Assembly: GCA_964645645.1 (NCBI GenBank)
Contig: CAZYBC010000003.1
Coordinates: 1-64,000, forward strand
Origin: CAZYBC01 sp964645645
GTDB taxonomy: Bacteria; Patescibacteriota; Microgenomatia; UBA1400; PJMF01
Reading direction: 5' to 3'
Length of the DNA stretch: 64,000 nt
Below the pieces are notes generated by a model that worked only from the letters and a program-made list of their open reading frames with translations, ran no database searches and had not been told where the DNA came from. Of this stretch, positions 1 to 8,070 are shown piece after piece (within the stretch, counting starts at the first letter, position 1; every line of letters starts with the position of its first letter). The translations under genes were made by a program, and so were the position numbers.

Positions 1-72
1 GCCAAGCCTTGGAATCGAACCAAGATCCCATGTTTTTCAGACATGTGCCGTGACCGACTTGGCTAGCTTGGC
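1..72 (-). tRNA. tRNA-Phe(GAA)
   Basis: The minus strand folds as a cloverleaf. The acceptor GCCAAGC pairs perfectly with GCTTGGC, the T arm is CTTGG-TTCGATT-CCAAG, and the anticodon stem CATGT/ACATG closes the loop CTGAAAA, giving anticodon GAA. The discriminator base lies just outside the window, so the 3' end is cut by one base. No CCA can be judged. Confidence 0.93.
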
Positions 73-106
73 ATACAGGTTGTTATCTTAACACAATCCG
101 CTGTTG

Positions 107-180
107 TGGACAATGCAGGGGTCGAACCTGCGACCTCTCGGATGTAAACCGAACGCTCTAACCAACTGAGCTAATTGTCC
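107..180 (-). tRNA. tRNA-Val(TAC)
   Basis: Minus-strand cloverleaf with acceptor GGACAAT/ATTGTCC, D arm containing TTAGCTCAGTTGG, anticodon loop TTTACAT (anticodon TAC) and T loop TTCGACC. It lies 35 bp upstream of tRNA-Phe on the same strand, so the two are probably co-transcribed. No CCA is encoded. Confidence 0.95.
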
Positions 181-291
181 ATATTTTACTAGCAATTTAA
201 AGAACGATGATATTATCACATAAAATGATCATTTATTCCAGGTAATTTTTTGATTTTACAAACTTGAATATTACGTGCTAAATTAAAGGAT

Positions 292-1086
292 ATGCCTAAA
301 GAAGGAAATCAACTCCCCATGGATCTGTTAGAAAAAGTTCACACAGCAATATCTACCAATCCTGAACCATGGAGAGCCAGCCCTGATGAGCAATATGGAA
401 TAAGACCATTAAATCCTAATAATAGCGAAGAAACTCAAAGATTTACGGATATTGATCGCCATCCAAAAGCTCTTGCAAATATGATCCCACCTGAAGCTTC
501 AGATCCTGATGCAATTGATTTTCTCATTAATGCAGATCAGACAAATCAAGAAGATCCAAGATTAATCTTTGGAATCGTTGATAAAGAAAATCAACTCGTT
601 GGTTGGGTGCAATATTACTTAGAAGAAAATCCTGATCGTCTTAGAGAACAAATTGATATTCCAGAAAATGCTTTAGTTTTAGAAATAAGTTATAGTAAAT
701 TATTTAACATATGGCCAGAAAAATTCTTTAAGTTTCCTGAAAAAAAACCTTTTAATGTTATTAAAGAAAAATTTTCTAGAAAAGAAGGCAATGATCTTAC
801 TAATGAAGAACATTTCCTCGATGAACGTACTAATCTTCCAGAAGAGCAAGCAAAAGGAGTAGCAATTAATGGTGTTAGGCAAGCTCTATTAAAACTCAAA
901 GAAATGGAAGAAACTATTGCCAATAAATCTGGGCTACCTCCAAGGCCAATTTATGTTTCGGCCTATACATATACTGATAATGGAAATTCCATTGGAGTGT
1001 TAATTCAAAATGGTTTTCAAAAATTAGATAAAACAATTGTAGATGATGAGGGGATTGAAAATCACGCTTGGGTTAAGCGAGTGTAA
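292..1086 (+). CDS. GNAT-like acetyltransferase family protein
   Basis: 264-aa soluble protein. The middle (about residues 92-107) has a strand pair of the GNAT type (LIFGIVDKENQLVGWVQYY). The C-terminal part has a helix rich in Ala/Lys and then YVSAYTYTDNGNSIGVLIQNGF, which resembles the GNAT pattern of an asparagine-rich turn before 'GVLxxNGFQ' (an aged form of 'A..lYek.GF'). Substrate cannot be told. The ATG has AAAGGA seven bases upstream. The stop codon lies inside a long inverted repeat. The family call is from motif resemblance only. Confidence 0.5.
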   Translation: MPKEGNQLPMDLLEKVHTAISTNPEPWRASPDEQYGIRPLNPNNSEETQRFTDIDRHPKALANMIPPEASDPDAIDFLINADQTNQEDPRLIFGIVDKENQLVGWVQYYLEENPDRLREQIDIPENALVLEISYSKLFNIWPEKFFKFPEKKPFNVIKEKFSRKEGNDLTNEEHFLDERTNLPEEQAKGVAINGVRQALLKLKEMEETIANKSGLPPRPIYVSAYTYTDNGNSIGVLIQNGFQKLDKTIVDDEGIENHAWVKRV

Positions 1087-1222
1087 TAAGTGAGTCCGCC
1101 GGAGACAGTGAGCTTGCTCGCTTTGCAAGAATAACTTCGTTATTTTTCTTGCTTCGCTTGCGCTTCCTCACTTATTTGAGCATAGTGCGCCTCGCTTTGC
1201 TCGTGTGCACTATGTTCTCAAA
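1085..1222 (+). terminator. Two nested inverted repeats after the GNAT-like gene
   Basis: AATAAGTGAG (1085-1094) pairs with CTCACTTATT (1167-1176), enclosing a smaller GCAAGAA/TTCTTGC hairpin. A second repeat follows: TTTGAGCATAGTGC (1175-1188) with GCACTATGTTCTCAAA (1207-1222). The first arm includes the last base of the TAA stop. No U-tract follows, so these are either unusual terminators or hairpin repeats. Confidence 0.5.
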
Positions 1223-1263
1223 TACGCGCACTGGGGTTTGATTCTACAGCCAGATTTACTTAT

Positions 1264-1291
1264 AAAAAAATCTCCTGATGGAGATTTTTTT
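1264..1291 (-). terminator. Intrinsic terminator downstream of the tRNA-Lys/Leu genes
   Basis: TCTCC-TGAT-GGAGA hairpin flanked by A7 on one side and T7 on the other, so it can act on both strands. On the minus strand it sits 6 bp after the 3' end of tRNA-Lys and would end the tRNA transcript. Confidence 0.8.
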
Positions 1292-1296
1292 ATAAG

Positions 1297-1370
1297 TGAG
1301 TCCGCCGGGACTCGAACCCGGGACGCGCAGCTTAAGAGGCTGCCGCTCTAACCGACTGAGCTACGGACCC
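1297..1370 (-). tRNA. tRNA-Lys(CTT)
   Basis: Minus-strand cloverleaf: acceptor GGGTCCG/CGGACTC with one G-U pair, anticodon stem GCAGC/GCTGC and loop CTCTTAA (anticodon CTT), T arm CCGGG-TTCGAGT-CCCGG. Its 3' end (17 bp with flank) is duplicated about 200 bp downstream at 1086-1102. Confidence 0.95.
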
Positions 1371-1393
1371 ATTTAATTTTTGTTATTTTTAAG

Positions 1394-1475
1394 TGCCCAG
1401 GAGAGGACTTGAACCTCCATGGATTACTCCACAGCCTCCTCAAGACTGCGCGTCTACCAATTTCGCCACCTGGGC
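1394..1475 (-). tRNA. tRNA-Leu(GAG)
   Basis: Class II tRNA with a long variable arm. Acceptor GCCCAGG/CCTGGGC, anticodon stem CAGTC/GGCTG, loop TTGAGGA (anticodon GAG), T loop TTCAAGT. It is second in a minus-strand cluster Leu(CAG)-Leu(GAG)-Lys. Confidence 0.94.
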
Positions 1476-1593
1476 TTAAATTAAAATTTAGCCAAGATAT
1501 TATAACCTGGAGTTATAGATAAGTGAACCAGGTTTATATCATCTACTTGAGTAAATTTAGTTTTCCTCAAGTTGTATTTTCATCAATAAATTG

Positions 1594-1677
1594 TGCCGAG
1601 GAGAGGATTTGAACCTCCACGAGCTTGCGCCCACACGCGTCTGAGACGTGTGCGTCTACCAATTTCGCCACCTCGGC
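1594..1677 (-). tRNA. tRNA-Leu(CAG)
   Basis: Class II tRNA with a long variable arm (GGGCGCAAGCTC). Acceptor GCCGAGG/CCTCGGC, anticodon stem CACGT/GCGTG, loop CTCAGAC (anticodon CAG), T loop TTCAAAT. It is the first gene of the minus-strand tRNA cluster. Confidence 0.94.
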
Positions 1678-1974
1678 TTAAAATAGGCATTTATTAAAGA
1701 CTTTACTCTGATATTGTATGAGGAAAGCTATCTTTTAGCAACCATAACGGATTCTATCTTTTTCCCATTCTTGCCAACCCACTTTTTCTCAGTTATCCTG
1801 AATATAATGTTCAATTTACCATTTAGTAAAAAAATTAAGCAGCTGTTTTTTAAAGGTTTTTCTGACCAAACTAGTTTAGTTTCATCAAGCTTAACGGCTC
1901 AACAGGCTGGTCAAACTTTTCCAACAAACCAAAAACTAAATTCAGAATTACCTAAAAAAGCAACAGGAGGACAA

Positions 1975-3012
1975 ATGCAAACTATTGGCATTAATGGCTT
2001 TGGCCGCATTGGTAGAACTAGTTTTAGAATTTGGTGGGCCAAACACCAAGATAAATTAAATCTTACTTTAATTAATACGTCTGGTTCTATGGGCTTAAAA
2101 GGTTGGGTTCATTTGCTGAAATATGACACTAATTATGGTCCATTTAAAGAAACAATTACGGTTAATGAACAACAATCCAATAAAGACGTTACTGACGAAA
2201 ATCCAGTTTTAGGGACTATTACCCTTGGTAATAAAACCATTACTTTTACCGCTCAAAAAGATCCTAAAAAAATCCCTTGGGCTAAATATGGTGTTGAAAC
2301 TGTTCTTGAAGCGACTGGGGCTTTTCTAAAAGAAGAAGATGCAAGCTGGCATCTTGAAGCTGGGGCCAAGAAGGTCTTACTGTCTGCACCTGGCAAAAAA
2401 GGCAATATTAGCACTAGCGTTATTGGGGTTAATAAATTTGGTGAAGGCCCAATTTATTCTAATGCTTCTTGTACTACTAACTGTATTGCTCCGGTGGTCA
2501 AAGTTATGGCTGACACTTTTGGGATTAAAAAAGCCATGATGAGTACTATCCATTCCTATACTGATGATCAGAATGTCCAAGATAATTCTCATAAAAAAGA
2601 TTTACGCCGTTCACGAGCTGCGGCGGAAAATATTATTCCCACCAGCACTGGAGCAGCCAAATCTACCACTGAGATTATGCCTCAATTAAAGGGTTTATTT
2701 GATGGTTTAGCCTTGAGAGTACCCACCCCGGTGGGTTCTTTATCAGACATGGTCTTTGTCACTGGCCGTCCTACTACTGTAGAAGAAGTCAACCAAGCAT
2801 TAATTGCCGCCAGCCAAGGTGCATACAAAGGCATTATTGCGGTCACTGACGAACCAATTGTTTCCTCAGATATCATTGGTCGTGAAGAATCTTCCATTGT
2901 AGATCTTAGCCTCACCCAAGTGATTGATGGTGATTTAGTAAAGGTTATTAGCTGGTATGACAATGAATGGGGTTATTGTTGCCGACTCTTAGACCAAGTC
3001 TACAATTTATAA
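1975..3012 (+). CDS. gap: Glyceraldehyde-3-phosphate dehydrogenase
   Basis: 345-aa glycolytic enzyme that converts glyceraldehyde-3-phosphate, NAD and phosphate to 1,3-bisphosphoglycerate in the cytosol. It begins with the Rossmann motif INGFGRIGR and carries the catalytic cysteine in SNASCTTNCIAP. The C-terminal WYDNEWGYCCRLLD is typical. The ATG at 1975 is chosen because AGGAGG ends four bases upstream and the protein then starts exactly where the family does; the frame is open back to 1714 but that 87-codon extension has no family counterpart. A possible -10 TATAAT at 1803-1808 would give a leader of about 160 nt. tRNA-Arg and pyk follow on the same strand. Confidence 0.97.
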   Translation: MQTIGINGFGRIGRTSFRIWWAKHQDKLNLTLINTSGSMGLKGWVHLLKYDTNYGPFKETITVNEQQSNKDVTDENPVLGTITLGNKTITFTAQKDPKKIPWAKYGVETVLEATGAFLKEEDASWHLEAGAKKVLLSAPGKKGNISTSVIGVNKFGEGPIYSNASCTTNCIAPVVKVMADTFGIKKAMMSTIHSYTDDQNVQDNSHKKDLRRSRAAAENIIPTSTGAAKSTTEIMPQLKGLFDGLALRVPTPVGSLSDMVFVTGRPTTVEEVNQALIAASQGAYKGIIAVTDEPIVSSDIIGREESSIVDLSLTQVIDGDLVKVISWYDNEWGYCCRLLDQVYNL

Positions 3013-3058
3013 GCTAGTATAGTGTTATAATAGCCTGGTAAATACATCAGGCTTAATC

Positions 3059-3132
3059 GCCTCAGTAGCTCAGGGGATTAGAGCGCAGGTCTTCGGAACC
3101 TGGCGTCGGGGGTTCAAGTCCCTCCTGAGGCA
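3059..3132 (+). tRNA. tRNA-Arg(TCG)
   Basis: Cloverleaf with acceptor GCCTCAG/CTGAGGC, anticodon stem CAGGT/ACCTG and loop CTTCGGA (anticodon TCG), T loop TTCAAGT. It sits between gap and pyk on the same strand. Confidence 0.95.
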
Positions 3133-3203
3133 CTCAAAGCGTCAGCTTAATTATGGCTGATGTGTTTGGGTTGTACTAATTATTATTAAACTTAGGAGAA
3201 ACT

Positions 3204-4628
3204 ATGAGTGACAACACTTATCCTAACAAACTTACCAAAATTGTAGCCACTATTGGCCCAGCCACTGAAGAAGAAAGCACTTTAATGGAGCTGATTAAAG
3301 CTGGCATGAACGTTGCTCGCTTTAATACCAAGCATGGAACTCCAGAATGGCATATTGAAAGAATGAAACGTGCCAAAAGTGCTGCTAAAAAATTAGGCGT
3401 CAATATTGCTATTCTTCTTGACTTACAAGGTCCTGAAATCAGAATTAACTTACCAGGTGAAGCTAGCTTCAAATTAGCCGCTGGTGAAAAAGCTGTTTTT
3501 ACAACTGACAAAAATCTTAAAAAAGACAATTTAGTTTTTATCCCTCAAAATGTCATTGATGCCTTAAAGAAAGGTGATAAAGTTTCTATTGATGATGGTA
3601 ACGGTGAATTTGAAATTGTGGAAAACTACAAAAACAAATATGTAGTTGCTAAAGCAGTTAGTGATTTTACTGTTAAACATCGCAAAACTTTAAACACTCC
3701 AGGTGTGGTGATTGATATGCCTTCTTTAACTGCCAACGACTTAGCTCAATTAGATGGAGCTAATGATCAATTAGTTGATTACGTTGGTCTTTCTTTTGTC
3801 CGTAACAAAGAAGATATCAGAATTTTACGTAAAGAATTAAAGAAACGTAATTTATCTGCTGCAGTTATTTCTAAGATTGAAAATCAAGCTGCTTTAGACA
3901 ATCTTGATGAAATTATTGCCGAATCTGATGGCATTATGGTCGCTCGTGGTGACTTAGCTGTAGAAACTCCTTATGAACAATTATCTTATTGGCAAAAAGT
4001 GATGATTGAAAAATCAAGAGTTGCTGGCATTCCAGTAATCACTGCTACTCAAATGTTGGAATCAATGATTGAAAATCCTTCTCCAACCAGAGCCGAAATT
4101 AGCGACATTGCTAATGCCGTCTTTGATCGCACTGACGCCGTAATGCTTTCTGGTGAAACCACTTTAGGTAAATATCCAGTTAAATGTGTATCTGTGCAAG
4201 CTAAAGTTTCTGCTTTTAATGAAAAATTAGTAGAAACTGATTTACCAGAAGATTTCTACAATGGGAGTGATTTTTCTATTGCTGACGCCGCTTCTTACTT
4301 AATCAGAGTTAAAGAAGATAGCCTTGATGCTGTTTTAGTTTTATCTAAAACCGGTAAAACCGCTGCTCAAATTCTTAAAACTAGACCCGGCATTCCAGTG
4401 CACGTCGTCACTGATGATGAAAGAGTCGCTAATAAATTAGCTCTTTATTATGCAGCTCAACCTCACTTAGTGGAAAAATTTGGGAGCAAAGTAGCTAATG
4501 CTAAAGAATTAGTTAAAAGATTAGCTAAAGCCGATTGGTTGAAAAAAGGTCAAAAACTCTTAGTTGTTCATGGTGAAAATATTCAAGAAGGCACTACTGA
4601 CACTATGTCTGTAGTAGAAGTTGAATAA
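3204..4628 (+). CDS. pyk: Pyruvate kinase with a rearranged cation site
   Basis: 474-aa enzyme for phosphoenolpyruvate + ADP to pyruvate + ATP. The barrel motifs are clear: KIENQAALDNLDEI, MVARGDLAVE and TATQMLESM...PTRAEISDIANAVFDRTDAVMLSGE. AGGAGA lies just upstream of the ATG. The residues around the monovalent-cation site are unusual. The usual NFSHG is NTKHG (Lys43 where a K+-binding Ser normally sits), and the usual DTKGPEIRT is DLQGPEIRI (Leu74, Gln75, Ile81) while Glu78 is kept. Leu/Gln/Ile is the set seen in K+-independent kinases, but those normally carry Lys at the Glu78 position. An intrinsic terminator follows. Confidence 0.96.
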   Translation: MSDNTYPNKLTKIVATIGPATEEESTLMELIKAGMNVARFNTKHGTPEWHIERMKRAKSAAKKLGVNIAILLDLQGPEIRINLPGEASFKLAAGEKAVFTTDKNLKKDNLVFIPQNVIDALKKGDKVSIDDGNGEFEIVENYKNKYVVAKAVSDFTVKHRKTLNTPGVVIDMPSLTANDLAQLDGANDQLVDYVGLSFVRNKEDIRILRKELKKRNLSAAVISKIENQAALDNLDEIIAESDGIMVARGDLAVETPYEQLSYWQKVMIEKSRVAGIPVITATQMLESMIENPSPTRAEISDIANAVFDRTDAVMLSGETTLGKYPVKCVSVQAKVSAFNEKLVETDLPEDFYNGSDFSIADAASYLIRVKEDSLDAVLVLSKTGKTAAQILKTRPGIPVHVVTDDERVANKLALYYAAQPHLVEKFGSKVANAKELVKRLAKADWLKKGQKLLVVHGENIQEGTTDTMSVVEVE

Positions 4629-4652
4629 AACTTAATTTAACAACGTTTTGCA

Positions 4653-4678
4653 AAACCGCCTCGAAAGAGGCGGTTTTT
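4653..4678 (+). terminator. Intrinsic terminator after pyk
   Basis: AACCGCCTC-GAAA-GAGGCGGTT hairpin followed by TTT, 24 bp after the pyk stop. A GNRA tetraloop closes the GC-rich stem. Confidence 0.92.
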
Positions 4679-4683
4679 GGTGC

Positions 4684-4712
4684 TTGTTTGCTAAATAATT
4701 TGTGTGTATAAA
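4684..4712 (+). promoter_or_regulatory. Promoter of the MazEF-like pair (leaderless)
   Basis: TTGTTT (4684-4689), a 17-bp spacer and TATAAA (4707-4712). The ATG at 4720 is 7 nt after the -10 box, so transcription should start at or next to the start codon. The overlapping TGTGTATAAATATACACA is palindromic and could be an antitoxin operator. Confidence 0.65.
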
Positions 4713-4719
4713 TATACAC

Positions 4720-5052
4720 ATGGATAAGAAATCTTCTAAACATTCCATTACTTATAATCCTAAAATTAAAAATACCTATCTTAAATTAAATGATATTGCG
4801 GTAGCTCTCAACTATGGTCAATTAAATAACGATCAACGGATTCAAGTTAAAATGCCTAAATTTATTGTAGAAGAATTAGCTCGTATTTTTCCACATATTG
4901 ATCGCAGTAAACTATTAACTAAGCTAGCTGTGCAAGCTTTACTTGATCACTATCGTTACCTAGATCAACAAGAAATTTTACTGCATCAACTTCAAGAGCA
5001 AGAAGATTTAGACGAAATGTGGAGCTATTTAGAAAAAAGAGATCATCAATAA
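4720..5052 (+). CDS. Antitoxin-like protein, partner of MazF/PemK toxin
   Basis: 110-aa small protein. Residues about 40-75 (VKMPKFIVEELARIFPHIDRSKLLTKLAVQALLDHY) look like a ribbon-helix-helix fold: a basic strand, then two helices joined by a short turn with Ser. The C-terminus is acidic (QEQEDLDEMWSYLEKRD), fitting an antitoxin tail that blocks the toxin. The start at 4720 is preferred over an upstream in-frame GTG because the -10 box lies 7 nt before it. The toxin gene begins 2 bp after the stop. Binding to its own palindromic promoter is inferred. Confidence 0.7.
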   Translation: MDKKSSKHSITYNPKIKNTYLKLNDIAVALNYGQLNNDQRIQVKMPKFIVEELARIFPHIDRSKLLTKLAVQALLDHYRYLDQQEILLHQLQEQEDLDEMWSYLEKRDHQ

Positions 5053-5053
5053 A

Positions 5054-5398
5054 ATGAAAAAATCTAGCCAATATCAAACTGGTGACATTTTTTTAGTAAA
5101 ATTTCATCCTGGCTATGGTAATGAAATTAAACGTTTTCGGCCAGCAGTGATTATTAGTCATAAAATCAATGACCTAGATTCTAGATTTGTCAGCATTGTG
5201 CCATTAACAACTAGCAATAAAATTATTCACCCTGATTATGAATTAGTCATTGATAACCCTAGTTTAGATCAACCATCAGTTTTACTAACTTGGTATATCA
5301 GGACCATTGATCTAAAAAGGTTAGAAGCTAAAATTGGCCAGTTAAACCTAGCAGATATAAAAAAAATGCAAAAAATTCTGCAAAATTTGTTTAGCTAG
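5054..5398 (+). CDS. MazF/PemK-family endoribonuclease toxin
   Basis: 114-aa protein with the MazF/PemK barrel signature. It has an N-terminal YQTGDIFLVKFHPGYGNEIKRFRPAVIIS, then FVSIVPLTTSN, and a C-terminal region ending in an amphipathic helix (LADIKKMQKILQNLF). The family cuts single-stranded RNA at short motifs and stops growth. It lies 2 bp after its putative antitoxin, the usual order. The stop TAG is inside a hairpin stem. Confidence 0.85.
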   Translation: MKKSSQYQTGDIFLVKFHPGYGNEIKRFRPAVIISHKINDLDSRFVSIVPLTTSNKIIHPDYELVIDNPSLDQPSVLLTWYIRTIDLKRLEAKIGQLNLADIKKMQKILQNLFS

Positions 5399-5431
5399 AC
5401 TTGGCAAGCATGGCCAAGCGAACTAGCTAAA
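5390..5431 (+). terminator. Hairpin overlapping the mazF-like stop codon
   Basis: TTTAGCTAG (5390-5398, includes the stop TAG) pairs with CTAGCTAAA (5423-5431), and inside it CTTGGC pairs with GCCAAG. There is no U-tract on the plus strand. It may act as a 3' end or stabiliser. Confidence 0.55.
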
Positions 5432-5448
5432 AAAGCACTAAGATCTGC

Positions 5449-5457
5449 TGATATAAT
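5449..5457 (+). promoter_or_regulatory. Extended -10 promoter of prs (leaderless)
   Basis: TGATATAAT, an extended -10 element, with TATAAT at 5452-5457. The prs ATG is 6 nt downstream. No good -35 is visible, which suits an extended -10 promoter. Confidence 0.7.
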
Positions 5458-5463
5458 AATCTT

Positions 5464-6360
5464 ATGAAACTTCTTGCCGGATCTTCCAACCAACCTTTAG
5501 CACAAAACTTGGCTCAAGCCTTAAATCTCCCTTTACTGCAAACAGAAATCACTGATTTTAGTAATGATGAAAGACGTGTTTGGATTAAAGACCAAGTGCG
5601 TGGTGAAAATGTCTGCCTAGTACAATCTTTTACAAAACCAGTTGATACTCATATTATTGAAACTCTGTTAATGATTGATGCTTTAGAAAGATTAGGAGCT
5701 AAAAAAGTCATTTTATTAATTCCTTGGTTAGGCTATTCGCTTCAAGATAAAGTTTTTAGACCTGGAGAAGCACTTTCTGCTAAAGTTATTGCCGACTTAC
5801 TTTCCAAAGATTATGTCAAAAGAATCTTTTTACTAGATTTACATAACAATAGTATCCCTGGTTTTTTCCAAGTCCCAACTGAATTCCTTTCTGCTATAGA
5901 TTTATATGCTGACTATTGTCGCAATCATTATGATCTTAGCCAAGCTGTGGTGGTTAGCCCAGACTTTGGTGGCTTAAAAAGAGCCCGTATTTTTGCCAAA
6001 TTACTCAATCTCAACTTAGCTAATATTGATAAACAACGTGACTTAATCACTGGTCAAGTTACAACCACGGCTGTCCATGGTGATGTTAAAAATAAAATTG
6101 CTTTAATTTTTGACGATGTGATTATGAGTGGTTCTACCGTAGTAGAAGCAGCGAAAATTCTTAAAGCTAATGGCGCTCAACAAGTTCATTTTTTAGCTAC
6201 TCACGGAGTATTTTGTAATCAAGCTCAAGAAAAAATTGCTCAAAGTGTAGTTGACGAAGTTGTGATTACTAATTCCATTTATCATCCACAATTAAATGAT
6301 AAAATAAAAACTATTGATATCTCGCCACTTTTTTCCGATGTATTAGCAAGCTGGCAATAG
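5464..6360 (+). CDS. prs: Ribose-phosphate pyrophosphokinase (PRPP synthase)
   Basis: 298-aa enzyme that makes PRPP from ribose-5-phosphate and ATP for nucleotide synthesis and salvage. Recognisable parts are the DLHNNSIPGFF segment, VVSPDFGGLKRARIFAKLL, and the PRPP-binding loop IFDDVIMSGSTVVEAAKIL followed by FLATHGVF. It is slightly shorter than the usual ~315 aa, and the loop reads DDVIMSGST where most have DDxxDTGGT, so it is a divergent member. It is first gene of an operon with proS (9 bp gap) and a DUF4258-like gene. Confidence 0.88.
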   Translation: MKLLAGSSNQPLAQNLAQALNLPLLQTEITDFSNDERRVWIKDQVRGENVCLVQSFTKPVDTHIIETLLMIDALERLGAKKVILLIPWLGYSLQDKVFRPGEALSAKVIADLLSKDYVKRIFLLDLHNNSIPGFFQVPTEFLSAIDLYADYCRNHYDLSQAVVVSPDFGGLKRARIFAKLLNLNLANIDKQRDLITGQVTTTAVHGDVKNKIALIFDDVIMSGSTVVEAAKILKANGAQQVHFLATHGVFCNQAQEKIAQSVVDEVVITNSIYHPQLNDKIKTIDISPLFSDVLASWQ

Positions 6361-6369
6361 AAAATAAAT

Positions 6370-8070
6370 ATGCGTTACTCAAAACTCTTTGGTAAAACTC
6401 GTTATGGCAAACAAGCTGGTTCTGCCATGATTAGTCATCAACTCTTAATTAAAGCTGGCTTCATTGAAGAATCAACAGCTGGCCGTTATTATTTTTTGCC
6501 TTTAGGCTGGCGCGTGCACGAAAAAATTAAAACCATCATTAAAGAAGAAATGGATAAAGCCGGTGCTCAAGAAATGATCACCCCATTTTTGCATCCTTTA
6601 GAATTATGGGCAGAAACTAATCGTAACAATACCACTGGCTTTGAGTTAATGAAAATTACTGACAGACGTGGAGCTGATTTTGCCTTAGGCGGCACCGCCG
6701 AAGAAATGTTTGTGGATTTAGTCCGCAAAATGAATCTTAGTTACAAACAATTACCCTTTAACATTTACCAATTTTCTACCAAGTTTCGTGATGAATTGCG
6801 CGCTCGCGGCGGCTTGCTAAGAGTCCGCGAATTTATGATGAAAGATGCTTATTCTTTTCATCGTGATGAAACTGATTTTAATCATGAATATGCTGTGATG
6901 AAACAAACTTACAGCGTTATTTTTGAACGCTTAGGTTTAAAAACTTACATTGTAGAAGCTGATAATGGATATATCGGCGGTGAATATTGCCATGAATTTC
7001 AAGTTGAACATCCTCAAGGAGAAGGTCGCTTTTTTGTCAGTGAAGATGGTAAATACATTGCCCATGAAGACGTAGCCGCTTTTGATCGTGGCCAAATGAA
7101 TCCTCAAGAGGAAGTCAAAGAATTGCAGGTTATTGATCAACCAGAATGGGTGCAAAGTATGGACGATAATGTAAAACATTATCAACAACCCAAGTGGCGT
7201 TTCCTTAAAAATGTAGTTTACAAACATCGCTTAACTAAAGAACTTTTTATTGCTGTCATTAGAGGTGATTTAGAAGTTAATAAAACTAAACTTGAACAAG
7301 CCCTTAACGCCGTAGGCATGTTAGAAGAAGCTGCTCCAGAAGATTTAGCCAGATTTAACTCTAAACCAGGCTTTGTGCATTCTTGGGGCCACGATGGCGT
7401 TCATTATATTGGCGATTTATCTCTCACCAGCGTCAAAAACTTCATTGGTGGGCAAAAAGAAAACACCAAAGATACCATTAATGTTAATTACGACCGTGAT
7501 TTTACCTGCGAATTATTAGCTGATTTAGCTATGGCCGAAAATGGCTTTTTGACCGAAGATGGTAAACAAAAATTGATTGAGAAACATGGCATTGAAGTCG
7601 GCAACATTTTTCAACTTGGTTTACATTACACTACCAAAATGAAGGGGGCTGAATTTATTGATGAAGACAGCTCCAAAAAACCCTATTACATGGGTTGTTA
7701 TGGGATTGGACTAGGTCGTACCATGGCTACCATCGTGGAACAATATCATGATGACAAAGGCATGATCTGGCCTAAAAATTTAGCGCCTTTTCAGGTGCAT
7801 CTGATTTCCCTTAAAGGTGGAGAAGAACAAGCTCAACAACTTCATGACCAACTCACTCAAGCTAAAATTGAAGTGTTGTGGGATGAACGGACTGAATCAG
7901 CCGGCGTGAAATTTGCTGATGCTGATTTGCTCGGCATTCCTTTGCGCTTAGTTGTTTCTCAACGCACTGGTCAACAAGTGGAGTGGAAAGAAAGAAGCCA
8001 AACTGAAACCAGCCTGGTGGATTTAAATCAGGTCTTGGACAAGATTCAACAATTCTATCAACATGAATAA
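6370..8070 (+). CDS. proS: Prolyl-tRNA synthetase
   Basis: 566-aa class II aminoacyl-tRNA synthetase that charges tRNA-Pro. The bacterial-type N-terminus (RYSKLFGKTRYG...SHQLLIKAGFIEESTAGRYYFLPLGWRV) is clear, as are motif 2 (FRDELRARGGLLRVREFMMKD, an arginine-bearing core) and motif 3 (YYMGCYGIGLGRTMATIVE). The C-terminal anticodon-binding domain begins near residue 470 (PFQVHLISL). The insert between motifs 2 and 3 is present. It is downstream of prs. Confidence 0.96.
   Translation: MRYSKLFGKTRYGKQAGSAMISHQLLIKAGFIEESTAGRYYFLPLGWRVHEKIKTIIKEEMDKAGAQEMITPFLHPLELWAETNRNNTTGFELMKITDRRGADFALGGTAEEMFVDLVRKMNLSYKQLPFNIYQFSTKFRDELRARGGLLRVREFMMKDAYSFHRDETDFNHEYAVMKQTYSVIFERLGLKTYIVEADNGYIGGEYCHEFQVEHPQGEGRFFVSEDGKYIAHEDVAAFDRGQMNPQEEVKELQVIDQPEWVQSMDDNVKHYQQPKWRFLKNVVYKHRLTKELFIAVIRGDLEVNKTKLEQALNAVGMLEEAAPEDLARFNSKPGFVHSWGHDGVHYIGDLSLTSVKNFIGGQKENTKDTINVNYDRDFTCELLADLAMAENGFLTEDGKQKLIEKHGIEVGNIFQLGLHYTTKMKGAEFIDEDSSKKPYYMGCYGIGLGRTMATIVEQYHDDKGMIWPKNLAPFQVHLISLKGGEEQAQQLHDQLTQAKIEVLWDERTESAGVKFADADLLGIPLRLVVSQRTGQQVEWKERSQTETSLVDLNQVLDKIQQFYQHE

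Noticed and set aside
1714..1974. 87-codon N-terminal extension of gap
   Set aside because: AGGAGG sits right before the ATG at 1975 and the GAPDH fold starts there; the extension matches nothing in the family.
2377..2963. Minus-strand open frames inside gap and pyk
   Set aside because: Shadows of strongly conserved genes on the other strand, without ribosome-binding sites.
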